Origin: an uncultured bacterium
Lineage (GTDB): Bacteria > Patescibacteriota > Saccharimonadia > Saccharimonadales > Saccharimonadaceae
Direction: 5' to 3'
Length of the DNA: 10,123 nt
Assembly: GCA_903861015.1 (NCBI GenBank)
Contig: CAIOSL010000068.1
Coordinates: 1-10,123 of the forward strand
Shown one piece after another: positions 1-5,945 of this stretch. The notes under the pieces are model-generated. The model searched no databases and was not told the DNA's origin. It worked only from the letters and a program-made list of their open reading frames with translations. Each line of letters opens with the position of its first letter. The stretch's first letter is position 1. A program made the position numbers and the translations under genes.

Positions 1-739
1 CCGATATAATACTGCTGCGGATCATGGTATAGACGATACTGACGACCACGATCAACATAACTACGAAAATAACAGCGCTGATGATGATTGGCAGGGTGCT
101 GACGCTTTTGCCGGCAATTGTGTTGACGACGTTTTGGAGGGCTGACGGGATCAAGGTCTTGTCTGGCTCTTTGAAGTAGTACGAGGTATTAACCAGGACC
201 GGTACGCTGCCGATGACGACGGTTTGTTCGACGCCGTTACTGTCGGTGTATTTTTTCTCGCTGCCGTTACTGCCGTTTAAATCGCCCTGGGCAATACCGA
301 CGATCCTGACGTTGGTTGTTGCCTTCATGCCAACGCCCACGATTGGCGACGATGTGATGTGGTCGCCCTTGACGATATCGCCACCGATATTCGAGACCAA
401 GACTTGGGCGACGCCGTCGGTGGCGACCTGGACTTGGTTGACCTTGCCGGTTGATATCGATAGTTGTGAATTGCCAGCATCGATCACTACCCCCAACAAA
501 CCATCGGCGTTGTTGCTGGTGGCGGCAATAACTTGGTCGGTCGTGCCACCCTTGAGGCTGACCATCGACCCAAGGGATAATTTGTCGGCGCTCGTATAAC
601 TTTGGGATAAATCAGTGATTGCCTGTACCAGATTGGGTGTGAATAAATAGGCGATTGATGCGATTGCAACCAAAAGCAAGGTCGCCTTGGCAGCACGACT
701 TGGCTTGAACTGGCTGTGTCTAGCAGTTAATTTATTCAT
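1..739 (-). CDS. Two-TM surface protein with phage-tail-like motif (partial, 3' end outside window)
   Basis: No family name recognised. Read on the minus strand from ATG at 739, 246 codons are open to the window edge. There is a basic N-terminus (residues 1-19), a hydrophobic segment at about 20-34, a roughly 180-residue polar beta-rich stretch, and a second strong membrane helix at about 217-240. Residues 125-152 contain GDHITSS, GVGMKAT and VGIAQGD. This resembles a short beta-sandwich motif I know from phage tail-fibre or chaperone-linked proteins and from CPR surface proteins. Residues 55-90 (SLGSMVSLKGG, GLLGVV) look like a similar beta repeat. Inferred role: a membrane-anchored protein displaying a beta domain outside the cell. 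AAGGAG lies upstream, only 1 nt from the ATG, which is unusually close. The gene is divergent from the mini-prepilin. Confidence 0.75.
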   Translation of the reverse strand, partial: MNKLTARHSQFKPSRAAKATLLLVAIASIAYLFTPNLVQAITDLSQSYTSADKLSLGSMVSLKGGTTDQVIAATSNNADGLLGVVIDAGNSQLSISTGKVNQVQVATDGVAQVLVSNIGGDIVKGDHITSSPIVGVGMKATTNVRIVGIAQGDLNGSNGSEKKYTDSNGVEQTVVIGSVPVLVNTSYYFKEPDKTLIPSALQNVVNTIAGKSVSTLPIIISAVIFVVMLIVVVSIVYTMIRSSIIS

Positions 740-740
740 A

Positions 741-785
741 CTCCTTATGATGCTTAAGTATAACAAAAAAGCTTACGTCAATCCA
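741..785 (-). promoter_or_regulatory. Shine-Dalgarno and tentative promoter for left-edge gene
   Basis: AAGGAG at 746-741 is a full Shine-Dalgarno but is separated from ATG (739) by one base. TATACT at 762-757 is a fair -10. The best -35 at 17-bp spacing is TGGATT (785-780), which is weak. A better-looking TTGACG (781-776) is only 13 bp away. This gene would have an SD-bearing leader, unlike the leaderless units elsewhere. Confidence 0.4.
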
Positions 786-798
786 TCTTTCGTGATAT

Positions 799-823
799 TA
801 TAATAAATACCAATAAACGAGAG
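799..823 (+). promoter_or_regulatory. -10 box and RBS-like site for mini-prepilin
   Basis: A perfect TATAAT at 799-804 lies 23 nt before the ATG at 828. A GAGAG at about 819-823 is a plausible weak ribosome-binding site. No convincing -35 was found at 17 bp. It shares a 90-bp divergent intergenic region with the left-edge gene. Confidence 0.45.
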
Positions 824-827
824 CTTT

Positions 828-932
828 ATGCAAAGAACACTCAAAGAGCAAAATGGGTTTACGACGTTCGAACTTGTAGTTGTCATTATCGCTATCAGCG
901 CCTCTGTCGTTTTAGTCACCCTTTTTAATTAA
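828..932 (+). CDS. Mini type IV prepilin-like peptide, 34 aa
   Basis: The 34-codon frame starts with a short charged leader (residues 1-10, ending QNG), followed directly by FTTFELVVVIIA. This matches the class III prepilin signal: cleavage by prepilin peptidase after Gly10, Phe at +1 and Glu at +5, then an unbroken hydrophobic helix. The frame ends after that helix (TLFN, then TAA), so the mature peptide would be only 24 residues with no globular pilin domain. Known pilins usually have 100 or more residues; even small Flp-type ones have about 50. Its own TATAAT and a hairpin shortly after the stop suggest an intact unit. No pilin-like continuation appears in any frame after the stop. It could be a minor pilin or assembly peptide, or the stub of a decayed pilin gene. 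Confidence 0.65.
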   Translation: MQRTLKEQNGFTTFELVVVIIAISASVVLVTLFN

Positions 933-949
933 CTAAATCATAATAGTTA

Positions 950-976
950 AATATGCCAGCATTAAACTGGCATATT
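950..976. terminator. Perfect 10-bp hairpin between convergent genes
   Basis: AATATGCCAG (950-959) pairs perfectly with CTGGCATATT (967-976) around a 7-nt loop. It lies 17 bp after the mini-prepilin stop and 24 bp before the stop of the convergent hydrolase. There is no long T-run, so it is a weak or non-classical intrinsic terminator. Its symmetry would allow action on both strands. Confidence 0.55.
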
Positions 977-1000
977 ATGGGCACCTGGTCGGACAATATA

Positions 1001-1777
1001 TTACTTGATCCAGGCGCTAACGTATTCGGCAATCTCTTGCCAGCCGGTTTGGGCGCACAGGTAGTGGCAGCGGCCAGGGAATTGTTTGAAGGTACGCAGG
1101 CTGGACGGGTCTTTGTAGGCGTCAAAATTCTTTTGGTTGAGAGACGCCGGTATAATATGGTCGTTCTCGCCGGCGATGAATAACAGTGGAACATGTGGTT
1201 TTTTGAAATCAATCTTGGCTTGACCGGCACTGGCGGTACGAGGAATGTTGCGGCTTTCTGGTGTGAAGAACTTGTCGTATTCGATCTGGGTTTGTTCGAT
1301 CGTCATCATATTGCAAAACGCATAATGGAACCAATTAACATCCGGAATCGATACCGAGTCGCCTTTGAGCGGATTGATGGTTGGCAGGTTGGCTTTTAAA
1401 AAGCTAAATTTAAGGGTAAAGATGCCTTGTGGTGGTGCGGTATCAATACAGACGCCAGCAACGCCTAGTCCGTTATTGATCAGTTTTTGGACTACGGCGC
1501 CACCCATAGAATGGCCGATCAAAATCGGTTGTTCGGGTAGGCCTTGAATGAACTTGGTGTAGACGTCAACTACCTGGTCGAACGTTACTTTACCAAGGCG
1601 GGGATCAGGCTTGGCGCGTAGGTCCGCCGGATTGCCTTTGTGAAAAGGGTAGGCCGGGGCATAACAAGTGTAGCCCTTGGCTTCGAAGTACTTGATCCAG
1701 TCTTGCCAGCTGTTAGGGTTCATAAATAATCCGTGAACGAAGACGATAGTTTTTGAGTTTATGGATATATTAGTCAT
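1001..1777 (-). CDS. Alpha/beta-fold hydrolase (esterase/lipase-like)
   Basis: A 258-residue protein of normal single-domain hydrolase length. Residues 11-19 (IVFVHGLFM) form the first core strand and the HG oxyanion motif. GHSMGG at 88-93 is the nucleophile elbow with Ser90. Asp206 in AGENDHIIP and His238 in GRCHYL complete a visible Ser-Asp-His triad. The cap region is about 115-185. There is no signal peptide, so it is probably cytoplasmic. The substrate cannot be read from sequence; esters or a haloperoxidase-like fold are both possible. It stands alone, divergent from the SRPBCC gene. No Shine-Dalgarno precedes the ATG; a -10 sits 6 nt upstream, so the mRNA is predicted to be leaderless. 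Confidence 0.92.
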   Translation of the reverse strand: MTNISINSKTIVFVHGLFMNPNSWQDWIKYFEAKGYTCYAPAYPFHKGNPADLRAKPDPRLGKVTFDQVVDVYTKFIQGLPEQPILIGHSMGGAVVQKLINNGLGVAGVCIDTAPPQGIFTLKFSFLKANLPTINPLKGDSVSIPDVNWFHYAFCNMMTIEQTQIEYDKFFTPESRNIPRTASAGQAKIDFKKPHVPLLFIAGENDHIIPASLNQKNFDAYKDPSSLRTFKQFPGRCHYLCAQTGWQEIAEYVSAWIK

Positions 1778-1783
1778 GTTTAT

Positions 1784-1812
1784 ATTATATCACCAGGGTT
1801 GATTAGTGTTAA
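1784..1812 (-). promoter_or_regulatory. Leaderless promoter of alpha/beta hydrolase
   Basis: On the minus strand, TTAACA (1812-1807, 5/6 to the -35 consensus), a 17-bp spacer and a perfect TATAAT (1789-1784) are followed by 6 nt and then ATG at 1777. The expected transcription start coincides with the A of ATG, leaving no leader. Confidence 0.75.
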
Positions 1813-1867
1813 GATGTTAATAATGGCGTTATGCGAATTAAGGTGTTATTTAAATGCTAAATCAGAC

Positions 1868-1896
1868 TTGACATAAATAGTAAGTGCGCTTATTAT
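1868..1896 (+). promoter_or_regulatory. Leaderless promoter of SRPBCC-marR unit
   Basis: A perfect TTGACA (1868-1873), a 17-bp spacer and TATTAT (1891-1896, 5/6 to consensus) are followed by 7 nt and then ATG at 1904. No Shine-Dalgarno is visible. This is the strongest promoter by consensus in the window. Confidence 0.78.
1877..1896. promoter_or_regulatory. Candidate MarR operator, 20-bp imperfect palindrome
   Basis: ATAGTAAG, spacer TGCG, then CTTATTAT: arms match at 7 of 8 positions. It fills the promoter spacer and covers the -10 hexamer. The unit it controls encodes a MarR regulator (2325-2804), so self-repression is the natural inference. Size and placement fit MarR-family operators. 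Confidence 0.5.
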
Positions 1897-1903
1897 ATAC
1901 GAC

Positions 1904-2332
1904 ATGAGTATGATTAATATCGCAACCGCAACCAAAACAACCATCGCAAAACCAAGTCAAATCTTTAAACTGTGGGCCGACGTCGAGCACTGGCCTGTTT
2001 GGGATGATTCAATCGAATGGGTCAAATTGTCTGGCCAATTTGCGACTGGCGGCAAAACCAAGTTAAAGCCAAAGGGTGGTCCAGCTGTTAAGTCGGTTTT
2101 GGCAAGTGTCGAGGTGGACAAGTCGTTTGTTGACGTGTCGTCGCTGCCGGGTGCTAAGCTGACATTTAACCACACGATATCGGTTACGGGCGCCAAAACA
2201 ACCGTCACGCACCAAGTAACAATGTCGGGTTTGATGGCTGTTTTTTGGGCCAAGGTTATGGGCGCTAATTTGCGTAGTGGCTTGCAGCCAGCCCTAAACA
2301 AACTAGTCAACTTGGCTGAGGGTAATGAATAA
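1904..2332 (+). CDS. SRPBCC-fold (START/Bet v1-like) protein
   Basis: A 142-residue protein typical of single-domain SRPBCC / polyketide-cyclase-like proteins. The N-terminal strand (about 5-15) leads into PSQIFKLWADVEHWPVWDD (17-35), the classic helix-plus-tryptophan opening of this superfamily. The middle is beta-rich with repeated T/K/V strands (about 50-108), and a long C-terminal helix (about 112-138) closes the cavity. The family binds small hydrophobic ligands; the ligand here is unknown. There is no signal peptide. The start at 1904 is chosen because the -10 sits 7 nt upstream; a second ATG at 1910 is possible. The last 8 nt overlap the MarR gene, so the two are co-transcribed and probably translationally coupled. 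The regulator may sense a ligand related to this protein's cargo. Confidence 0.88.
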   Translation: MSMINIATATKTTIAKPSQIFKLWADVEHWPVWDDSIEWVKLSGQFATGGKTKLKPKGGPAVKSVLASVEVDKSFVDVSSLPGAKLTFNHTISVTGAKTTVTHQVTMSGLMAVFWAKVMGANLRSGLQPALNKLVNLAEGNE

Positions 2333-2804
2333 TTTACAGTCCGATTTCGAGTCGACCGACGCCAGTCCGGGATTTTTGCTGTGGCGCGTTACCAATAATT
2401 GGCAGGCGGCTCAGCGTCGTGCTTTGGAGCCGTTTGGCTTAACTCATGTTCAATTTGTAATACTGGCTTCGTTGGTCTGGTTGCAAAGTTCCGACGGCCT
2501 CAATCAAAAACAATTGGCCAACCACGCCGGAATCGATGTCATGATGACGTCACAGGTTCTGAGGGCTTTGGAAGGCAAGGGTCTGATCGATCGTCATCAG
2601 TCCCCTAGTGACAAGCGGGCGATAATTGTGTCAGCCTCGGACAAGGGGCGCTTGCTGGCTAACCAAACAGTAAAGGTTGTCGAACGGGTCGACAACCAAT
2701 ATTTCTCGGTATTAGGCCGTCATTCAGCCGACTTTACGCATTTGCTGGGTCGGCTGAATCGGGCTGATGACGATGGCTATTCCGAAAAGCCAAATCGTTC
2801 GTAG
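2325..2804 (+). CDS. MarR-family transcriptional regulator (downstream of SRPBCC gene)
   Basis: A 159-residue winged-helix protein, normal for MarR. Residues about 17-36 form the N-terminal dimerisation helix, and LTHVQFVILASL (39-50) is the first HTH helix. QKQLANHAG with DVMMTSQVLRALEGKGLI (61-88) holds the helix-turn-helix and recognition helix. SPSDKRAIIVSASDKG (93-108) is the beta wing with its typical Asp-x-Arg pattern. The dimerisation helix follows to about 145, and the tail is polar. The start ATG lies inside the end of the SRPBCC gene (8-nt overlap), with GAGGG only 2 nt upstream, so coupling is likely. Its 3' end overlaps the MMPL gene by 28 bp. The candidate operator at 1877-1896 suggests it represses its own unit. 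Confidence 0.92.
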   Translation: MNNLQSDFESTDASPGFLLWRVTNNWQAAQRRALEPFGLTHVQFVILASLVWLQSSDGLNQKQLANHAGIDVMMTSQVLRALEGKGLIDRHQSPSDKRAIIVSASDKGRLLANQTVKVVERVDNQYFSVLGRHSADFTHLLGRLNRADDDGYSEKPNRS

Positions 2805-4942
2805 ATTTTGCGCATAAACTTTGGCGCCCACCAGTTGGCGCGTCCGGCCAGTCGCATAAAGGCTGGTACGAGCGTGCCGCGGATGACGAAGGCGTCGAGG
2901 AGTACGGCGATAAATAGTCCAGTACCGAACAGCTTGATCGTTGTTACGCCGCTGGTGGCGAAGGCGAAGAAGACGATGCTGATGGATATGGCAGCGGCCG
3001 ATATGATGCCGCCGGTTTTTTCGAGGCCGTGAACGACAGCTTCTTGGTTGTCTTTGGTTTTGTCGTACTGCTCTTTAACTCGTGACAGTAAGAATACTTC
3101 GTAGTCCATGCTGAGGCCAAAGGCGATACAGAACATCAAGATCGGCATGGTGGCGTCGATTGAACCGGTTGGAGTAAAGTTCAGGATGTCGGACAGATTG
3201 CCAAACTGGAATATCCAGGTTACTAGGCCTAAAACGGCGCTTAGTGACAAACTGCTGATAACCAGGGCTTTGATTGGTATGACCACACTGCCGAACATCA
3301 TAAACAGCAAGACGAAGGTGACGATTGCAATGACCGCTAGTGCTGCCGGCAGGTTGCTAAAGATCGACTGTTTAAGATCGACTAGGCTAGCTGACGGTCC
3401 GCCAACTTGAACTTGGAAAGGTGCGTTTAAGTTGCGGACATCCTTGGTTAACTGTTCGCCGTCGCTCGAGAATGGCTCGACGCTAGGGACGACCTTCAGC
3501 CAGGTGCCTTTGTCGTTACTGAATTGGCTGGCCTGAACGGCGTCGCTTAGGTGAGAGCCGGCGGCATAAACACCGGTGGCTGACTCGACGTGGTCGACAC
3601 CTTTTAGGTTGGATAGATTGATCGAATATTGGTTGATGCTGGCATTATTAACGTTGGTATTTGATGTTGAGACTACCTCTAGGGCTGCGGTCTCGCGCGA
3701 GCTGAAGTCGGCGCGGATAGAATCTTGGACAACACGAACCGGGTTGTTTTTAGGCAAGCTGCGTTCGTCGCCTTGACCGAGGTTGGTCGATAGGAACGAA
3801 GAGCCGATAAATAGCAGTAGGCCAATTACAACCAGGCTGATGCCAACTGGTCGTTTCATGACATACTTGCCAATATTGCGCCACAATTTGCTGCCACTTT
3901 CGTGGTTCTTAACTGGGCCAACTGGCCATTTATTGATGTTCTTGCCAAGTAATTTAAGGGCCGCTGGCAGCAGAAGGATTGATCCAAGCGCCGACACCAG
4001 GGCGACTGACACGCCGGCAAATGCGAACGAGCGCAAGAAGGTTTGTGGAAATACCAGTAGGGCTGAAAGTGAAGCTGCGACTGTCAAGGCTGATACCAAA
4101 ATGGTTTTGCCGGCTTTTTGCACAGTATGCTCGATAGCGGTGTTAACGCTCTCGCCTTTAGCCAGATGCTCGCGGAAGCGTGACACCATAAACAAGCTGT
4201 AGTCGATGGCCAGGCCCAACCCCAACATAGTCGTTAGGTTCAAAGCATAAATGCTGACATCGGTAAACTTGGTCATAACAAACAGAACAAACAGTGATCC
4301 CAGGATAGCAAAGCCACCAAACAAGATTGGCAAGCTAGCCGCGATCAATGACCTAAAGACCAAAACCAAAATGATAAAGGTGATTGGAAAGGCGATGGCT
4401 TCGGCGATTTTTAGATCGTCCTCGATCTGTTTGGTAAATTGACGATTAATTTCGGCACGTCCGCCAACTGCGGCATGTAAACTCTGGTTGTCGACGGTAA
4501 AGCTGTCGGTTATATTGCCAATCCGCTCGGCCACTTGATCTTCGCTGCCTTCCAGGGTGCCAACAATCAGCCCTTCGGTGCTGTTGGTGCTGCGAAGTGA
4601 TTCGGGATGACCGGTCGACCAGTATGATATGACGGAGGTCATATGCGCAGCGTTTTGCAACTTGCCTTCCAGGTCGGCAGCCAAAGCTACGTTGGCTGGG
4701 TCGTTAACGGTGCCCGACTTGAAGTCGATTTTGACCAATACGTTGCTGGCGGTGCGACCAAATTGTTGGTCAATCCGCTGGACGGCTTGATAAGATTCGG
4801 AATCTTTGGCCTCAAAACCACCACTGGTTAATTGTTTTGATACGCCGCCACCGACAGCACCGGCGATCAGCATCAGAGCGACCATAACCGACAAGACGGT
4901 TTTTGGGCGGCTATTAATTAGATTGGATATTTTTTTAAACAT
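2777..4942 (-). CDS. MMPL/RND-family membrane transporter
   Basis: A 721-residue inner-membrane protein, the usual length for bacterial MMPL proteins. It shows the duplicated RND layout: TM1 at about 16-33, an external domain at about 35-178, TM2-6 at about 182-333, TM7 at about 367-386, a second external domain at about 388-528, and TM8-12 at about 531-695. The paired proton-relay motifs are visible as GLAIDYSLFMVSR (243-255, Asp247-Tyr248) and GLSMDYEVFLLSR (609-621, Asp613-Tyr614). The family moves lipids, hydrophobic drugs or peptides using the proton gradient; the substrate here is unknown. It follows a MarR gene by 17 nt, a classical repressor-exporter pair, suggesting inducible efflux. 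AGGGG 4 nt before the ATG fixes the start. The 3' end overlaps the convergent MarR gene. Confidence 0.95.
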   Translation of the reverse strand: MFKKISNLINSRPKTVLSVMVALMLIAGAVGGGVSKQLTSGGFEAKDSESYQAVQRIDQQFGRTASNVLVKIDFKSGTVNDPANVALAADLEGKLQNAAHMTSVISYWSTGHPESLRSTNSTEGLIVGTLEGSEDQVAERIGNITDSFTVDNQSLHAAVGGRAEINRQFTKQIEDDLKIAEAIAFPITFIILVLVFRSLIAASLPILFGGFAILGSLFVLFVMTKFTDVSIYALNLTTMLGLGLAIDYSLFMVSRFREHLAKGESVNTAIEHTVQKAGKTILVSALTVAASLSALLVFPQTFLRSFAFAGVSVALVSALGSILLLPAALKLLGKNINKWPVGPVKNHESGSKLWRNIGKYVMKRPVGISLVVIGLLLFIGSSFLSTNLGQGDERSLPKNNPVRVVQDSIRADFSSRETAALEVVSTSNTNVNNASINQYSINLSNLKGVDHVESATGVYAAGSHLSDAVQASQFSNDKGTWLKVVPSVEPFSSDGEQLTKDVRNLNAPFQVQVGGPSASLVDLKQSIFSNLPAALAVIAIVTFVLLFMMFGSVVIPIKALVISSLSLSAVLGLVTWIFQFGNLSDILNFTPTGSIDATMPILMFCIAFGLSMDYEVFLLSRVKEQYDKTKDNQEAVVHGLEKTGGIISAAAISISIVFFAFATSGVTTIKLFGTGLFIAVLLDAFVIRGTLVPAFMRLAGRANWWAPKFMRKIYERFGFSE

Positions 4943-4946
4943 ATAA

Positions 4947-4951
4947 CCCCT
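4947..4951 (-). promoter_or_regulatory. Ribosome-binding site of MMPL gene
   Basis: AGGGG lies 4 nt upstream of ATG (4942) in the short gap after the MarR stop. It shows that the internal gene of this operon uses SD initiation while the first gene appears leaderless. Confidence 0.6.
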
Positions 4952-4960
4952 ATTTATAAA

Positions 4961-5395
4961 TTATTTTTTACAGTTGCTAGATTCAGCCAGACCGTCGTGC
5001 AGGGCGACAGTTTGTTTGATATATTCATCAATATTGACGTTAAGGTTTTTGATGCCGTCAAAGAAGTGTTCTTCTAGGAACTTGCTGGCAGCAGCGTTTA
5101 ATTGCGCACCGGCTTCAGTCAGGCTGACGATATTTTGACGCTTGTGGTTGATGTTCTTGGTAATACTGACCAGGCCTTCGCGCTCCAAAATGGCGACCGA
5201 ATTACTGACGGCGGCCGGCGATTGCTTTAAAAAGAAGGCTAGGTTAGCCTGGGTAGTTGGTTGGCAGGTACTTAAAACCGCCAAAACGTAGAATTTTGGA
5301 AAAGTGATATTAAAATTATCTTTTAATAGGTCATTGGCGACTGCGTCCATCAACCAGACCAATTTATGAATACTGTATGTAAAACTATCTTGCAT
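4961..5395 (-). CDS. MarR-family regulator of the adjacent MMPL exporter
   Basis: A 144-residue MarR protein. An N-terminal helix (about 5-25) leads to FPKFYVLAVLS (32-42). TQANLAFFLKQSPAAVSNSVAILEREGLV (48-76) contains the HTH, with the recognition helix at about 60-73. The wing is about 78-92 (KNINHKRQNIVSLTEAG), and a C-terminal helix runs from 95 to about 135. Cys44 and Cys142 are present, but no Cys lies near residue 15-22, where OhrR-type peroxide sensors carry theirs, so thiol sensing is not indicated. It is the first gene of a two-gene operon with the MMPL transporter and is divergent from msrBA. A 16-bp palindrome over its own promoter suggests autorepression, and derepression would induce the exporter. 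The effector is unknown. Confidence 0.92.
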   Translation of the reverse strand: MQDSFTYSIHKLVWLMDAVANDLLKDNFNITFPKFYVLAVLSTCQPTTQANLAFFLKQSPAAVSNSVAILEREGLVSITKNINHKRQNIVSLTEAGAQLNAAASKFLEEHFFDGIKNLNVNIDEYIKQTVALHDGLAESSNCKK

Positions 5396-5401
5396 AACTT
5401 A

Positions 5402-5430
5402 ATGTTAACTAATTAACAAGTAATAGTCAA
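5402..5430 (-). promoter_or_regulatory. Leaderless promoter of marR-MMPL operon
   Basis: On the minus strand, TTGACT (5430-5425, 5/6), a 17-bp spacer and TAACAT (5407-5402, 4/6) are followed by 6 nt and ATG at 5395. The -10 is weaker than in the other units, but the spacing is identical. Confidence 0.6.
5403..5418. promoter_or_regulatory. Candidate MarR operator, 16-bp palindrome
   Basis: TGTTAA, spacer CTAA, TTAACA: 6-bp perfect arms. It overlaps the -10 hexamer and half of the spacer of the marR-MMPL promoter, where a bound dimer would block RNA polymerase. It differs in sequence from the palindrome at 1877-1896, as expected if each regulator has its own site. Confidence 0.55.
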
Positions 5431-5460
5431 GCATGATTATTTATTGATAGTTTATGGTAT

Positions 5461-5509
5461 TCGGGTCCTGCCGTTCGTTCCGCCCCAATTTTTATACAAA
5501 AGGACCCGG
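5461..5509. other. Long-loop inverted repeat in marR-msrB intergenic region
   Basis: CGGGTCCT (5462-5469) pairs perfectly with AGGACCCG (5501-5508), extended by one T-G pair. The loop is 31 nt, C-rich then T/A-rich. It lies upstream of the inferred msrB start and so outside the msrB message. It could be a protein-binding site, part of a small transcript, or chance. It is far more GC-rich than the surrounding intergenic DNA. Confidence 0.35.
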
Positions 5510-5525
5510 TGTGAAGTTCTATCAC

Positions 5526-5541
5526 GTTTGTAAGTTTGTAA
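5526..5541 (+). repeat. Two tandem 8-bp repeats upstream of msrB promoter
   Basis: GTTTGTAA occurs twice in direct succession, followed by GT. The repeats end 23 bp before the msrB -10, just upstream of the position where a -35 would lie (5542-5547, GTAATA, poor). A poor -35 with adjacent direct repeats fits an activator-dependent promoter, but this is inference. Confidence 0.35.
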
Positions 5542-5564
5542 GTAATATCTCAGGCAAAAGCGAC

Positions 5565-5570
5565 TATAAT
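5565..5570 (+). promoter_or_regulatory. Leaderless -10 of msrB-msrA operon
   Basis: A perfect TATAAT is followed by 6 nt (AATAGT) and ATG at 5577. No Shine-Dalgarno lies between. This spacing decides the msrB start: an upstream in-frame ATG at 5454 would put the promoter inside the gene. Confidence 0.65.
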
Positions 5571-5576
5571 AATAGT

Positions 5577-5945
5577 ATGAAATTAAACCCACTTACTCCA
5601 GAAGAAAAGCGCGTAATTATCGACAAGGGTACCGAGATGCCGTTTACGGGTGAATATGTCGATACGACGGCTGATGGTGCGTATTTTTGCCGTCAATGTG
5701 GGGCGGCCTTGTATGATTCAAAAGACAAGTTTGCGTCGGATTGTGGCTGGCCAAGTTTTGATGACGAGATTAAAGGTGCAGTCAAAAAAACCGTGGATGC
5801 CGATGGTGAGCGCACCGAGATTACTTGTGTTAAATGTGGCGCCCATCTGGGGCATTTATTCTTGGGTAAACGTTTTACGGCCAAAAACGCGCGTTACTGT
5901 GTTAACTCAATATCGATGAAGTTTGTGCCCAGGAGCCAACTATGA
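5577..5945 (+). CDS. msrB: Peptide-methionine (R)-S-oxide reductase MsrB
   Basis: Reduces the R form of methionine sulfoxide in proteins, in the cytoplasm, using thioredoxin-type reductant. From ATG 5577 the protein has 122 residues, the normal bacterial MsrB size. It opens with the typical LTPEEKRVII (6-15), then GTEMPFTGEY (18-27). Zinc ligands are two CxxC pairs: Cys38/Cys41 (FCRQCGAALY) and Cys84/Cys87 (CVKCGAHLGHLF). The catalytic Cys108 lies in RYCVNSISMKF. Cys56 in CGWPSF is a candidate resolving cysteine. The open frame extends upstream to 5454, but those 41 residues do not look like MsrB and would span the promoter. It overlaps msrA by 4 nt (ATGA), so the two are an operon. Confidence 0.96.
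   Translation: MKLNPLTPEEKRVIIDKGTEMPFTGEYVDTTADGAYFCRQCGAALYDSKDKFASDCGWPSFDDEIKGAVKKTVDADGERTEITCVKCGAHLGHLFLGKRFTAKNARYCVNSISMKFVPRSQL

Noticed and set aside
213..599. 128-residue open frame on the plus strand
   Set aside because: Antisense to the left-edge membrane protein, which has an SD, coherent membrane segments and a recognisable motif.
3783..4202. 139-residue open frame on the plus strand inside the MMPL gene
   Set aside because: Antisense shadow of a well-conserved transporter; composition R/T/P-rich with no domain.
4961..5395. OhrR-type peroxide sensor next to msrBA
   Set aside because: No cysteine near residue 15-22; Cys44 and Cys142 are not at the known sensing position.
5454..5576. 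N-terminal extension of msrB from ATG 5454 (41 extra residues)
   Set aside because: The extension has no MsrB similarity, spans the inverted repeat, tandem repeats and TATAAT, and the family normally starts near LTPEEKR.
5942..5945. Alternative genetic code with TGA as glycine
   Set aside because: TGA ends msrB exactly at the msrA start, and no conserved protein here needs TGA read-through.
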